A program made the translations under genes and the position numbers. Below the pieces are notes generated by a model. The model saw only the letters and a program-made list of their open reading frames with translations, had not been told where the DNA came from and made no database searches. Below are positions 21,481 through 33,600 of a DNA stretch of 64,000 nucleotides, piece by piece. Numbering within the stretch: position 1 is the first letter of the stretch; each line of letters begins with the position of its first letter. The stretch comes from Onchidella celtica (Eukaryota > Mollusca > Gastropoda > Systellommatophora > Onchidiidae), in the NCBI GenBank assembly GCA_963931925.1, contig OZ007571.1, forward strand, positions 60,204,125 to 60,268,124, read 5' to 3'.

Positions 21481-22149
21481 AAACTTCATTCAAAGTTTGC
21501 AGTTTATACTCATTTATTTGCTTTAATTATTAAATTAATTATTTAAATAGATGCTCTATTTACAGTTCTTGGTAGTCTTGGTAGTCTATTAATCTCATCT
21601 CATCCAATGGGACATAAAGAAAATATAACTGTTTACTTCATGCCACCATTAAATCTTTGCTAACCGAGCCATGACTGGGCACGCCATACGCGCTGGGTCA
21701 GTCTAGCAGACAACGCACGCGGCGGAACTCTTCGCCTTTGTATTTAACGATCGATTGCACCGTCTTGGTATAGTGGGTCTTGGGTGTTCCTCCATGGAGC
21801 AAGGGATTTAATGACATTGCATTTTTTTTGTTGTAATTTCAGCATTTTCTGTCATAAGATATTCTAACACATTATCTGGAAAGAGATAGTTTATAATTGT
21901 TCCCACTAAAAAAATGAAAATTGTGAAATTTTATGGTTGTGCTGAGACCACCAGTAATATCGATGAGTGTTAAGAAATAATGGATTTGTTGGGGCATCAA
22001 ATTTAAAATTAAAATTTTATTTGCAAATGTATAATTATGCAAATTAAAACACACTAATATTTGCAACATTTATGTCTTGTGTAGAGATGCACTATTAAAT
22101 ACTATAATGATGTTACCGTGATGAAGCAGCGGACAGTCTTTCTTTCATG
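21481..22149. other. Unassigned AT-rich stretch with a small GC-rich island
   Basis: No gene recognised. At 21,661-21,790 a CpG-containing segment (CACGCCATACGCGCTGGG and AACGCACGCGGCGG) stands out from AT-rich flanks. 22,150-22,330 is a decayed relative of the 520-bp repeats. Confidence 0.3.
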
Positions 22150-22378
22150 AAGTAAGGAAGTGTTCAGAGTATTTTGAACTGTTTCATATTCTAGTTGTTT
22201 CTACATTGGTCAATTACCCTCAATTTTTCGAAGTTCAATTAAGATCATTAGATTAAATGAGGTCTGAATTATTTTGTAATGTGGTTTTCAAAACTATTTT
22301 CCAAAATGTCCTCCTTCATGTCAACATTATTAGTCAATGTTTTCATTGTATCAACAATTCTCTCTTTCCTGATTCATC

Positions 22379-23292
22379 ATGGTGAACAGCTGAGCAGCAT
22401 TAATTGGATGTACAAATAGGCACAAGCCTAGGAGTAAGTCAGCAGAGACCAAAGCAGATGATGTCACATTTCATCAGTTTCCAAAAGAGCCAGTCCTTCA
22501 TGAGAAATGCATCAGAGCTGTCAGACGAAAGGATTTTATTCCTACAAATTTTTCATTTATTTGCTGTGATCATTTCCTGCCATCTGATTATGATGACTGT
22601 GGATTTCAATTGCATAATAAATCACAATGTTGTACCATCTGTTTTCTCATTTCCTGAAGACATGAAAAAATGTCAGAAAACTCCATGCCAAAATTTGTCA
22701 AGGAGAGCTAAGGATACCTGTCACCTGACAGATGAAGTGAATGAAGCTACAGACACTCAGACTCCTCTGGATAAGGTTACAGATACACGGATTATTCCAG
22801 GCAAACCTCGTAACAGAAAAAGTGTACCAAGGAAAGTTATCTGTCACCTGACAAATGAAATGATTGAAGGTACAGATACTTTTCACTTGACAAATGAAGT
22901 AAGTGGAAGTACAGATACTTGTCACCTGACAAATGAAGTAAGTGGAAGTACAGATACTTGTTACTTGACAAATGAAATAAAAGATAGTTGTCACCTGACA
23001 AATGAAGTAAAAGATACTTGTCACCTGACAAATGAAGTAAAAGGTACCTGTCACCTGACAAATGAAGTGAATCAGGGTTCAAATATCTGTCGCAGGACAA
23101 TCAAAGTGAATGATTCATTTGAAAGTGACCATATATTCGTTTAAAATGAAACCAGCACCACACCAGTGAAATGAACAAATTCCATTAAGGACCTTGAACT
23201 ACAAAGAGAAAACTCAAAGTGAAGCAGCAAGAAGTGAGGAGAGCTAAAAAGAAACAAAAAAGACTTAGTGATCTTTTAAAAAATGTAAATAA
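22379..23292 (+). pseudogene. THAP-domain gene relic, copy 1
   Basis: From the ATG at 22,379 the frame reads MVNS, then TGA (22,391-22,393), IGCTNRHKPRSK, TFHQFPKEPV, KCIRAVRRKDF and FSFICCDHF. This is a THAP C2-CH zinc finger in which the first cysteine codon is a stop and the usual tryptophan before IRAVRR is cysteine. A one-base insertion near 22,615 then moves the frame into VPSVFSFPED-equivalent sequence and the CHLTNEV repeats. The C-terminal coiled-coil block (23,196-23,292) has lost 15 bp relative to copy 2. The splice-acceptor CAG seen before copy 2's ATG is altered here (TTTCCTGATT). THAP domains bind DNA and occur in cellular regulators and P-element transposases; which of these this was cannot be decided. 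Confidence 0.8.
22717..23095 (+). repeat. CHLTNEV-coding tandem repeats (8 units plus one degenerate)
   Basis: The consensus protein unit is D-T-C-H-L-T-N-E-V, with HLTDEV, HLTNEM, YLTNEI and RRTIKV variants. Spacing is 30 bp in the last tight units (KDSCHLTNEV, KDTCHLTNEV, KGTCHLTNEV) and 39 bp where GST or SGS linkers occur. The DNA core TGTCACCTGACA is an inverted repeat (TGTCA/TGACA) around CC and includes the E-box-like CACCTG. The frame is open through the whole array. Confidence 0.9.
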
Positions 23293-25660
23293 GTTTATTA
23301 CATATTCTTACCTTTTCTGATCTTATTCTTGTAAAATGCATTCAACAAAAATCTGCAAACGAGTGAAAGAAGGACAGGGAGAGAGAGAGAAAGGATGGGG
23401 GGGGGGGGGAGGGTGGTCTTAATAGATATAAATGATAAATGAAGTGACTGAAAGAGTACAGATACTTTTCACCAACTTTATTTGTGTTACATGATATCCT
23501 CTTACTTTATATGTAGTGAACATTTCAGTAGCCGTATTTAATTACAATTACCATATTACAATAGATCTGAGGTTGAGAGATTATTTTGCTCTTCAGAAGG
23601 TTTTCCGCTTTCCAGGAATATTTTCTCTGCTTCAAGTCAGACAACAGTTACCTCACTAAAATGTGCAATGTTGAGCATTGTATGGCTTTCTTTACATTCA
23701 AAATTCTGTGCTTTGAGATTGTTTTATTATTCTATTCATTATATGTCAACAGTGAGACATTATTGTATGATATTACAGGTACATGTATCAACACAGCATT
23801 GAAGCAACAACCGGTCCAATTGTATAAAACACACAGTGATTTCCATTTTTTTTTCTTTCATTCCCACTGATAGCTCAAAGGTTACTAAGTGAAAATCAGG
23901 AGAATTGGTATCCATTGTGCATTGAACAGTTACAGCGTCAGCAAGAAAAACGCTACTCAATACTTATCTATTCTTTAAGGTGAAATCATTTTATTGTGCA
24001 TGATAAAATATTATATTTTAATGACTGTAATATGCAGTCACTTGCCTATTACTGGTCAGTCAAGTTCTTTTCTCATCTTGTATTACCTAAACTCACATGG
24101 TATTACTAAACCACGGATTTGGAAATGGAATAACTCGATGGAAAATCAGATCACTTCATTTTGGACTGGCATTTTCCTGTTTCTTCACAAATTTGTGACT
24201 GCTCTACACTAATAACACATGCCATTTTTGACGTTTTTGAGATATTTAAGAAAAAACTGTTTCTTTTGCGGTCATTAGGTGATTCATGCCATTATGGTTC
24301 TGTTGGATTATCAAATTTTTCTATCGGCACATTTCTTTTTCTATGATACTATCTGATAGCCCTCATGCTCAGAAATGCAATGAACAGACAGTTGTCTTTT
24401 GGCATAAGTAATGTAAACACTGCTCAGTCTACCATGCTCACTGTTGTCGTTTTAACCTGCAGTCCTATTGGAACAAAATGTCTCTCCCTTATCAAAAAAG
24501 TGGTTATGTGGATCGACTTGCTAACTTGGTTCCAATGAACCCAGTGTTAACAATGGCTGAAAATGGCCGTCTTTTAATAAATGCCAACTTTTGACACATG
24601 AAATACAGTACTTTAAAACAAAATTTAAATGTAATTTCGTTCATTTTAATCCTTGCTTGAAAGAATCACAGTAACAATGTACATAATCACCTTTAGAAAT
24701 TACAACTACGCTTATTTTCTGCGATCTTCTCAGCTCACATGGAAACAATGCACTAAAAAGTGGTCTTGCCCATTTTGCTTTGACCAAATGAAGGAACAGT
24801 AGACTAGGCAGTTTTGTGTATTCTATTTTTTTTTTTTTAGATCTTTATACTGATTAATTTTCTTAGTTATGTTTGGGAAATAATGTACGTACAGCATACC
24901 CTGAAAATAGCATTTTTGACAATTTTCAACTGTACATTTTGTGACCTACGTCATTGTATTGTTTGTCATTTATTTGACTGTTGGCTCTTGTTCCTGAGAG
25001 AGGACATAATATTACATTTGTTATTTTATGTCAATCACATTTGAATTTGTTGGTGTAAATTATTATGTGTATTAATCATTACATTATATTGTTGTAGGAC
25101 TTGTGAAGGGCTTGTGTCCAGTTTCCTATATTTGAATAAACTGTATATTATGGCTGAAATTTTTTTGATTAATTTTTGCTTTGGTATGTGTGTAAGGCAT
25201 TGTTATGTTCTGTTCTCCCATCCACTTCCTGGCTCACTGCTAACTTTTCTTCATCTCCATATTCCTTCACTAATCATGAGCTTTGTCTTTTCTCTCTCAC
25301 CCTCGGTAATCACATCACAAATTTCTTCCTTCCTTCACCATGTTTTCATTACATTCTTTCATTCATCCCTCTCTGTGTTTTTAAATCATCATTTCCCCAA
25401 CTCTGATTGTCCATGTCACACTCCATCTTTTTCTGCTGTCTCCATCCTCTCCCTGGTCTTCTCTCCCATTTCTCGGTCTTTGCCTGTCACCTCTCTATAT
25501 ACAATATTGCATTTTCTTTTTATTTCTCTTCTCTTTCAACAGTTTTCCCCCTTTGTGACTTTCAGTTTCACCTTATTCTCTTCCTTCTTTCTGAGGTTGA
25601 TGAAAGTTTGTACTTGTGCAACATCCCTTTAGGAGGGGGAGAGAGTATATATATGTAATT
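23293..25660 (+). other. Conserved 3' region with poly(A) signal, paralogous to 51,914-56,055
   Basis: No ORF worth calling. The whole stretch aligns with unit C (minus C's 1.8-kb insert). Near the end both copies share GGACTTGTGAAGGGCTTGTGTCCAGTTTCC followed by GAATAAACTG; AATAAA is at 25,135-25,140 here and 55,550-55,555 in C. This could be the 3' untranslated region or end of the ancestral THAP transcript or element. A pyrimidine-rich tract follows (25,200-25,600). Confidence 0.5.
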
Positions 25661-25667
25661 TGCATAT

Positions 25668-25862
25668 CGAGGAGTGCCTGCGCAAAGTCCGTATCGCCAG
25701 TTTTGTCAATTTTACAGGAGAGCGATTTGAAAGTTTGACATGAAGTATCAAATGTCTGTTACGACCTTTAAATCCTCATCAATAATTAATTGATTCGATA
25801 ACAGAATTTTCATCATATCAAAATGTAGAACTTACCAAGGCAAAACAGAATATACTAAAAAA
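25668..25862 (-). repeat. Dispersed repeat, inverted relative to 54,440-54,640
   Basis: The reverse complement matches 54,440-54,640: CCTTGGTAAGT.CTACATTTTGA, ATTATTGATGAGGATTTAAAGGTCGTAA, CTTTCAAATCGCTCTCCTGTAAA and CAAAACTGGC.ATACGG. The identity is too high and the orientation wrong for it to be part of the colinear A/C alignment, so this is an independent insertion of a dispersed element. Confidence 0.85.
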
Positions 25863-26241
25863 AACAGCAAGAAACAAACAAACTAGGCCTAAACATGTGT
25901 CACCCATTAAAGTCAAATCAATACGTTGTCCTTGAGTCGGTAAAAATACTCAACATTTGAACTACATTTTCACTATATCTTGTTCAGAAGAGCTAAAACT
26001 TTGAAGACAAATTTCTCACAAGTGGAGTCAACAGTTGTCAATAGAACGCTTGTCCAAGTTGTATTCAGAGAGTACAATAAGCTGGTGGAGGCGAGAAGAT
26101 GAAAGTAAAAGAGAATGGAAGAGTGTGCTTAAATTTAGCTGAGCAATCCAAACACTGTACTTGTATGTGTCCCAGAATTAGGAAGTCGGGAAAACTTTGT
26201 TCTCATCCAGACTGTGTTAAATTGATAATTCGTGGTGTAAG

Positions 26242-29200
26242 TGTAGCACTGGTTACGGGATAAACCGAGCGGGTCTCTCTCTATCTATAGCTAACTAATC
26301 TGACACCAAATAATGTAACACAGGACGAGACGAGCGGGGCTCTCTACACAGTCAAACATACAAACAAAACTATCAGGTTTTGAGAGGACAACAATTTTAT
26401 TAAAAGGAAAAGAAAATAACAAATCAAATAATAAACACAATACAATAAACACATGACAATACAATAAACAATAATAAACCAGGGCAATACAATAAACAAG
26501 ACATTACGATAAACACGAGACAATAAACAGCACAATAAACCACAATAAACCACAATAAACCCAACGATACAATAAACAAGACATTAAACCCAACCGATAG
26601 GCGCGCTGAAGAAGAACCAAAAATAAACAGGAATTAACAGCACGTCTCATCAGTTAATCATTACATCATGCTAAAACAAGAGAATGCATCAAAAGAAAAC
26701 ATAAAAGTTAATAATAATCATATTCACATTGTAAACTAAATAATATGGGGAAGGTCAAGTATGTCTGTCAAACAGTAACGTATAACTTACTTTGTGAGCA
26801 CTCCAGGGGAGATAACTCGAGTATAAGATTCAAGCCTACCAAGTAACATGTTTACTTCCCTTGGCTTAACTGCAGGCTGACATAGGACTATCCCACACGT
26901 TATAATTCTTATATTATAACAACGGCCATTATCTAGATCAGGAAGAAAACTTAATTTGATTCCAGACAAGATAACATTAAGCCTTACATGTGTATACGCG
27001 CACCCTGTACGCCGCGCACCCTGTACGCATCAAATCTATCCTAGTTATGGAATGAGCTGGAGTTAAACTAACTAAAATAAAATACAGTCTGCTGAGTCTA
27101 CACACTCATACAACAGAACTGCCCGTGCTAGATGGCTCAATAAAAGACAATCCCGTCTACTTACTTAGCCCACCCACGCACAACGTAGTATCCCTTAATT
27201 AACAATTACCATCATAATTAGCAGAGGATAGCAATAGCCAACTGGATCTACTCATTAAGTCAAAATTAATTAACTTAGGCCCCATTAGCCAACCCAGCTC
27301 AATTCCGCACATGCTAGATTATTAATATTACACAACACCCTAGTCCATACTGCCACAGACTTATCTCAACTCAGAGCCAAACTTATCCCTTTCCTATCCT
27401 CTGGATATAATACCAAACTCCTTACTCACAAAGTCATAGGAGTATCTCTAGGTGGACCAACCCACATACATGTAATAAGTCAACACCTAAGTCTCAACCA
27501 ACAATAGCAAGTTATAGTCTCCCACTACAAGTGATATGATAATCATGGCATAAAGCCAAACCCAACTACATGGTACAACTACAAGACTGAACAGTCAAGT
27601 CAACCCACTTGTATTACCTCCAACAATACTGATATACCTAAAACATTCCCACATATTCAGTGAACTAATTATATAATGCAACAAAATAATATCATAATAA
27701 TGATGACATATATATATCATAGGTCTACTGGGCAAGCAACACCCATAACCCCTATGATTGAGTTTAAAGTCAATGCATCTGATCTCTTCATTACAACAGA
27801 GTCCAATTACATCTGTCAGTGTGTCAAAAGAACAGACAATGAGCACCTACAAAGGATGCCATAAAAATATGACACCTGATGCATAGACAATGCATCTATA
27901 CACCTAGCATAGGCCTTTCCCTTCATGATTCATCTTATCAAAAACCAAAGTTCAAGGTTCGACCCTCAAAAGTTTCTAAGTCCGACTTAACCAGTACAAA
28001 TTGAAGAAAATCAACCTAACACCTATGTAGCGAACATACTAATTCAATAATAAACATATAATAAATTAAGAAATTAAAGTAAATAATCATCATCCTTTAG
28101 TATAATGCCGATATCTGAGATCCCAAATGCTGTTTAAGTGTGGCAGCCACTGTAAACAGTCAGCCAGGATTGTTATTGTTGTTTGGGTCAAGCTTCCGTT
28201 TCCGGAAGCTATTAGCTAACCAATCCCGGTCTTGATTTGACCCGCTTGACCAAAAGTCATGTGATCATGCCTGCTAGCGTCTGCTGTGACCTACTCACGG
28301 CTCACGCGCGTGCTCTGCAAATCCAACACCTCTCTCTTCATCTTAACTGGTCTACTCATTATCATAAAGTCCATAATGAATACGGCATCAATAAAGGTAA
28401 CGAAAAGGCACACAAGACAAATCTACACATACACCATAGTCACACTGCTGATTTAAAGGAAGCTAGAAATAATCATCCAACAATAACCTTGCAACCCACG
28501 GAAGAACAAGTTAAAGTAAAGAAATAACTTGGTTATAATTCTTGCCCGTTACTCTCTCTCTCTCTCTCTGTGACGTCTGTCCCTAAGAAGGACACGTTGA
28601 GCCTGAATGGCACCAACTGCAGATTAAGAATAACGATCTAGATCTGTCTATCTCTGATCCAAGTAGCGGGACTTAGACCACACCCTCCAGTAGTACTATT
28701 TGTTAGCACTTCACATAAAATCAGTCGGTCACAAATTACAGTTAAATGTTTCCATTTAATTACATGAACTAATCATGCGCGCTAGCGTTGATAGCATTCT
28801 AGAACAACCTTACACTCTCTCTCTGCAGGATACTGATAGATCTATACTAAGATAGAACTTAGCAAGATAAACTTTACCATAGATTGTTAGCTGCTAGCCT
28901 GATTGCCTAACCAAGCTGGACAAAGTTCATCAAACCTCCAAGTATAATCTAATCATTATTATTTCACATCATCTAAATATTATTAAATACCAGAACTAAA
29001 ATAATGGGTACAACTTACGTGAACTAACCAATGAATTCACACTTGAACTACATCATCAGAGCTGGCACTTCACAAATCTTGAAATATAAATTATACAACT
29101 TCTTTTACTTTTATGTTAGTCTGGACACTACGACACGTCCTGCTGTCTTAAAGACCTGGGTGGAACTGACCGACCCACACCATCATCTAAGCGTCACCCA

Positions 29201-29685
29201 AACACGCGCAACCCATTCACTCCTTACAGTTCACTAAGTGCAAATTCTAATAAAACATTAAAACAAATAAAAACATTTTTAAAGACCACCATCTTGCTCG
29301 TGTATGTTCCAAATACACTATCTTAAGGAAATATTACTTAACAAGATAAAAACTAACCAAAACTTACAATGTAGTGATACATAACAAGGTTCTACTTCTG
29401 GCACCAGGGATGGTCACTTAAATTGACCAATCCTGGACAATACAGACCACGCCAAGACTATGATTTAAAATTGGCGCAGTGAGTACATCAGTTGGCAATG
29501 TTACTCAACACCCGCATGACTCATCTCAGTGCGTGATAAACAATAAGGGGAGATTATCTATGGTTTCTGTGTGGTTACTTCCCCTTGACCACGTCTAGTG
29601 GTCCAGCTGATCAAAATAACGGGTTTATCTCCCTTTCACTACAATGAGCTATGTTCTCAGCCCTGTAATGGTTCACCCCATTACA
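26242..29685 (-). mobile_element. 3.44-kb insertion, giant solo-LTR-like
   Basis: It begins TGTAGCACTGG and ends CCCATTACA, giving TG...CA termini with TGTA/TACA symmetry, flanked by TAAG on both sides (26,238-26,241 and 29,686-29,689). Unit C shows the unfilled site (GTGGTGCATGTAAAGTTTAAATTTG near 57,488-57,510). Read on the minus strand, an AATAAA-type poly(A) signal occurs about 150 bp before the terminal CAGTGCTACA, as in an LTR. The other end has an 8-bp hairpin, TGTAATGG/CCATTACA. There is no gag/pol-like ORF and no terminal direct repeat was found, so a solo LTR or non-coding LTR-like element is the best guess. A different element class is possible. Confidence 0.5.
26385..26600 (+). 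repeat. AATAAACA-rich minisatellite-like tract
   Basis: Irregular repeats of ACAATAAAC with CAATACAATAAACA variants, inside the 3.44-kb insertion close to its left end. They account for the hydrophobic minus-strand ORF here. Confidence 0.75.
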
Positions 29686-30169
29686 TAAGTAAAATTAAAC
29701 TTTCAAATTTGATTATTTAAAATGGACACCAAAAGATATTGCAAATCATTACAGTGGTAAAATTAATGTACTTATTATGAATAAAATGAAATACAATGAA
29801 ACAATAATTCATGTATATTAATTTAGTTCTAATGTTTGGTTTAATAGCTTTCTTTGTCTTGGTTAACGCAAAGCTGTGAAAAAGCATAAAGTGTTAAGAT
29901 GCTAAGAAGAGATAGGTTGCATGTAAAAGCAACTTTTTTTCTTCTTTATCATACTAAATAAATAAACTAGATGAATGATTTTGAAACGCTATTGTTAGGG
30001 GACCGTAGTGTAATTGCAAAGCCGAATAGAGAAAATATTGAGTTGTGTTCACTGCCCATCTGTAGCTTATTATGTAAAATACTTGGACACAATAAAACTC
30101 TCAAAGTTGAATGGACAGAAACAGGTGGCAGGTCGCAGTAGGACCGAAGAACATGCAGTTTGTCTACAG

Positions 30170-30682
30170 CAGTGGTTCTCAACGTGGGCGATATCATCCC
30201 CCGGGGAGCGACTTTGAATTCCAAGGGTGGGGGGGGGGCTAAAATGAAGGAAAGGGCGTCAAGGGGGCGAAAATGGTGGTGGGAGTGGCGATTTTCTTTT
30301 TTTTTTTTTAAAGGAGGAGGGGAGTGAAGACATGGATAGAGGATTATTGGGGGGGGGAGGGATGTTACAGCGCAGTCATTAACTTATTCAACAGCACGCG
30401 GGTTTGGGTTTTATGAACAGAAAAGGCCAGCTATTTCTGTTAGTGCATTTGATAAAAAATGCTTTCTGTTTTATAATGAATAAGCAAGTATATATAGCCT
30501 ATTGTCATTAACAATTCTTTGATAAACTTTACATCGTAATTTGTGTGTAGTCTGTCTTCTTGTGAAATATATCTGTTGGCTTTGGGTAAGGTTTTTTTTT
30601 TGGGGGGGGGGAGGGGGGGGGCGAGGACAAAAAATTTGGAGCTTATAAAGGAGGTAATCGCCTGAGAAAAACTGAGAACCAC
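30170..30682 (+). mobile_element. hAT-like non-autonomous element (copy B)
   Basis: Duplicate of the element at 2,511-3,023 with the same CAGTGGTTCTCAAC and CTGAGAACCAC ends. The T/G run has 10 T and 10 G here against 9 T and 11 G in copy A. Confidence 0.6.
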
Positions 30683-33600
30683 AAGGCAAGGCCACAAGAG
30701 GCAAAATTGAGGTTGGGGCGGAGGGGGGGGGGGTGGCGCGGAATAGGCCATCGTTCCTGGCGAGTCAATACATTGTTTTTATTTGAATAACGATAATAAT
30801 AATAAGAAGAACGCATCTTGGTAGTTTTCTCCCAGGTCGGGGAAATGTACTGCAGAGCTCTGTGGGAGTAGGTCAGTAATATATTCTTTTTAATAAAGAA
30901 GGACAGCAACACACTCAGGCAGGGCATTGGGAAAGAGTGAGCGGTTTCCTAATCACCAACACAGTAATTCAATTCAATCCCCTGCATTTTTCTCAACCAC
31001 TCGTGCATTATTCTGGTTACTCGGTGATACTTTATTCACCAGCACTCACAAACACGAACACACTCACATTGCATTGGCTGTATTATTAAAATTTGTACTC
31101 AACGGTGTGGGTCAAGGTTTCTCCAGTGAAATGGTGTTGAAAACGTTATCGCCTCATGCTATCCGATCATACTTTTTTTTTTTAATGCTTCAGACCCACG
31201 GAAAGAGTCAGTTTTGTGAGTGCAGTGACTCTGTAAAAGCTAAACTTATTTCAGTGACAGATGAATTACCGTCGAAGGTATGGTGTGTTTTTCAAGGAGT
31301 TCTACTACACTCGCCTTACAAAACTCTTGCCAGGATTAAGGAGGACCTATAAAGGAGTGAAGACTTTACAGCTTTAGTTGCAGTCAAGACTGTTGTTTTT
31401 GTCTGCACAGCATGACATGGTGAGCTTATAGGGGTTGATGGCAGGTAGGGCTGTTTATTTGATCATAAGATTTAGTGCATTTTTTTTTGTTAATGAAAAC
31501 TTGGCCTTCTCCCTCTCTCTCTCTCTCTCCCTCTCTCTCTCTTCCCCCCCCCCTCTCTCTCTCTCTTTGTGGAAAGGGGGATGGGATGATTTAGGGTTAA
31601 GCTTAATGAACATGAATCCTTTTTCTGTCGTACTTATACTGGAACTGACCAAATAAAGAGCTCCTTTGAGAACGTTTATTTTACGTTGCATTTTGAAAGG
31701 CTTTAATAATTATGTATGTTGTAACTTGTGCAGATCATCTGCAAGACCAAACCAAAAAAAATGTTAGCTTTAAGAAAACCCTACTGGATTTTCAACACCG
31801 TTGACATACCACATACCACTCATCTGCGAAGGTCAAATTTAATTTACGTAACAGAATAAATCATCATACACTGAAAGGTATAAAAGAAAAAAGAATTGTC
31901 TCGCCAAATTTAAACTCTATTAAAAACATGTCAATAGGAAGAGTGTCAATTTGTATTTCACTATTTTGATAAAAATACAGATCAAATAAGATGGTAAAAC
32001 GAAATCAAAAACCATGCATACTGTAAAATTATTGAGGTCATCTATATCTAATACATGTGCCATTGTTTGCTTTTCATCAGTGTGACCAATTTGACAGTAA
32101 CCTGAAGTAGAGAAAAGATCTAAATGTATTAGATTTTGAGACAAGGAAGGTGAGCGTTACTGACGAAAATGGTTAAATGGTTAGGCCTAAATTAAAATAT
32201 TTTTTGGCACCGTCTGATTTTTCCGTCACTACTTGGCTCTTCTTTATGTTTTAGATTAGGCTGACGAATAGAGAACAGATCTCCAGCGTTTTACACTTCC
32301 TTTTGTGATGGCCAATTGGCAAAGGATGATGTTGGCTCAATTTAATCTCTGGTAAAGTTCACTATATTTATGGCTTATTATATAATTGATATATTATGTA
32401 ACGTGTATAACTGATGAAGGGAAGGAATCCGAGAAAATAGCAATATTTGAAGGGAAGAGCCGTTAACTCCCTTTTATTAACCAAAAAAAAAATGTACCCG
32501 TTCTCTTCTAATTGTGTTACTTTCTGAAGCCTACTAAAATGTGTGTACCACAAAAAAGATGAATAAAAAATAGGGGCACAACAAGCACAGATGGAGCTCC
32601 TTCAGAAAACTAACAAATCTAACACTGTTGACGTTGTCTCCTTGCAGCTGGTAACCCTATGGAAATCCGACACTTAGGAATAATGTCAAGTTGGCACATT
32701 GGAATGACATCATTCCTATGTAGATCCCCTAGTTGTGACATTGCAGTGACATCAGTCTGATGTAGGGAATCCATTCCTATGGTAACCCTACCAACCTTAC
32801 AGAAATCCTATATATCTCTATGATTAACATAGGGATGCTGTCTAAGCTTAGCTTGATTTTCAGTAGGATCTAGGTCTAGATTTCCTGATGAGTTCCTGAT
32901 GTCTTTGAACTCTTACAATTCTTATTTCTTTTTGTTTGTGATTAAAAGAGTAAACTGTAGGGTCAGTGATTGGTAACAGGGATAAAGACAGATTAGAATT
33001 TGATTTAGGGTTAGCTTTAGGGATTGACTGGGTGGTCTGAACGTCCAGAACTCTTCCCATCCTAATTCTTGTGGTGCTGTGATGGCAGTGTAGTTGTTTC
33101 AAAAGAATGCACAGTACATTAAAAGCACAGAACATCATGATGTAAATGTAAGTGATCAAAGTATTTTGAATCATTTTGATGTTCTAGTTTGTAATGTGGT
33201 CAAGTAACCTTAACTCTTTATTTTTTTAAAAGATCCATTAAATAGTATAATTTGATGTCATCTTTGCCAAACATTTTCAAGTGTAGTTTTTAGAATATTT
33301 TACAACATATCCTTTGTGCGGTGTTTACTAAATTAGTTAGCACCATTTGCAACCAGAACAAAGTGTAATCCTGTCTGCCTATCACTTGTGGGTGTACCTT
33401 AAGAAAAGGGAATAGCCTAAGTGTCACCTATTTGAATCTTCGTGCACAAGTTCTATGAAACTTGCATACATGAATTCTCACATGTAGATAGCATGCATCT
33501 TATTTAATGCACAGTTTTAATTTCTGATTGATTAAGAAAATAACATTCTGTTACAAGGCTTTGAAAAGATGAACACATGGAGCCCACCCGGCCATATGAC

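Noticed and set aside
22391..22393. TGA at the THAP cysteine read as selenocysteine
   Set aside because: Attractive because it falls on a zinc cysteine, but there are independent frameshifts in both copies and no SECIS-like structure was identified. A plain stop mutation is simpler.
22404..22620. N-terminal part of the 246-codon ORF starting MDVQIGTSL
   Set aside because: Here the long ORF is out of frame with the THAP domain. The real homology is in the frame from 22,379, which joins the ORF's frame only after the one-base insertion near 22,615.
22698..23100. Minus-strand FYFICQVT / LHLSGDRY ORFs
   Set aside because: Antisense reading of the CHLTNEV repeats, kept open by the repeat itself.
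25114..25658. 172-codon ORF rich in S, F, H and L
   Set aside because: It arises from a pyrimidine-rich tract. The C counterpart is broken by indels and keeps no frame.
26242..29685. Helitron call for the 3.44-kb insertion
   Set aside because: A terminal hairpin is present, but there is no TC start or CTRR end, and TAAG flanks both sides, which Helitrons would not create.
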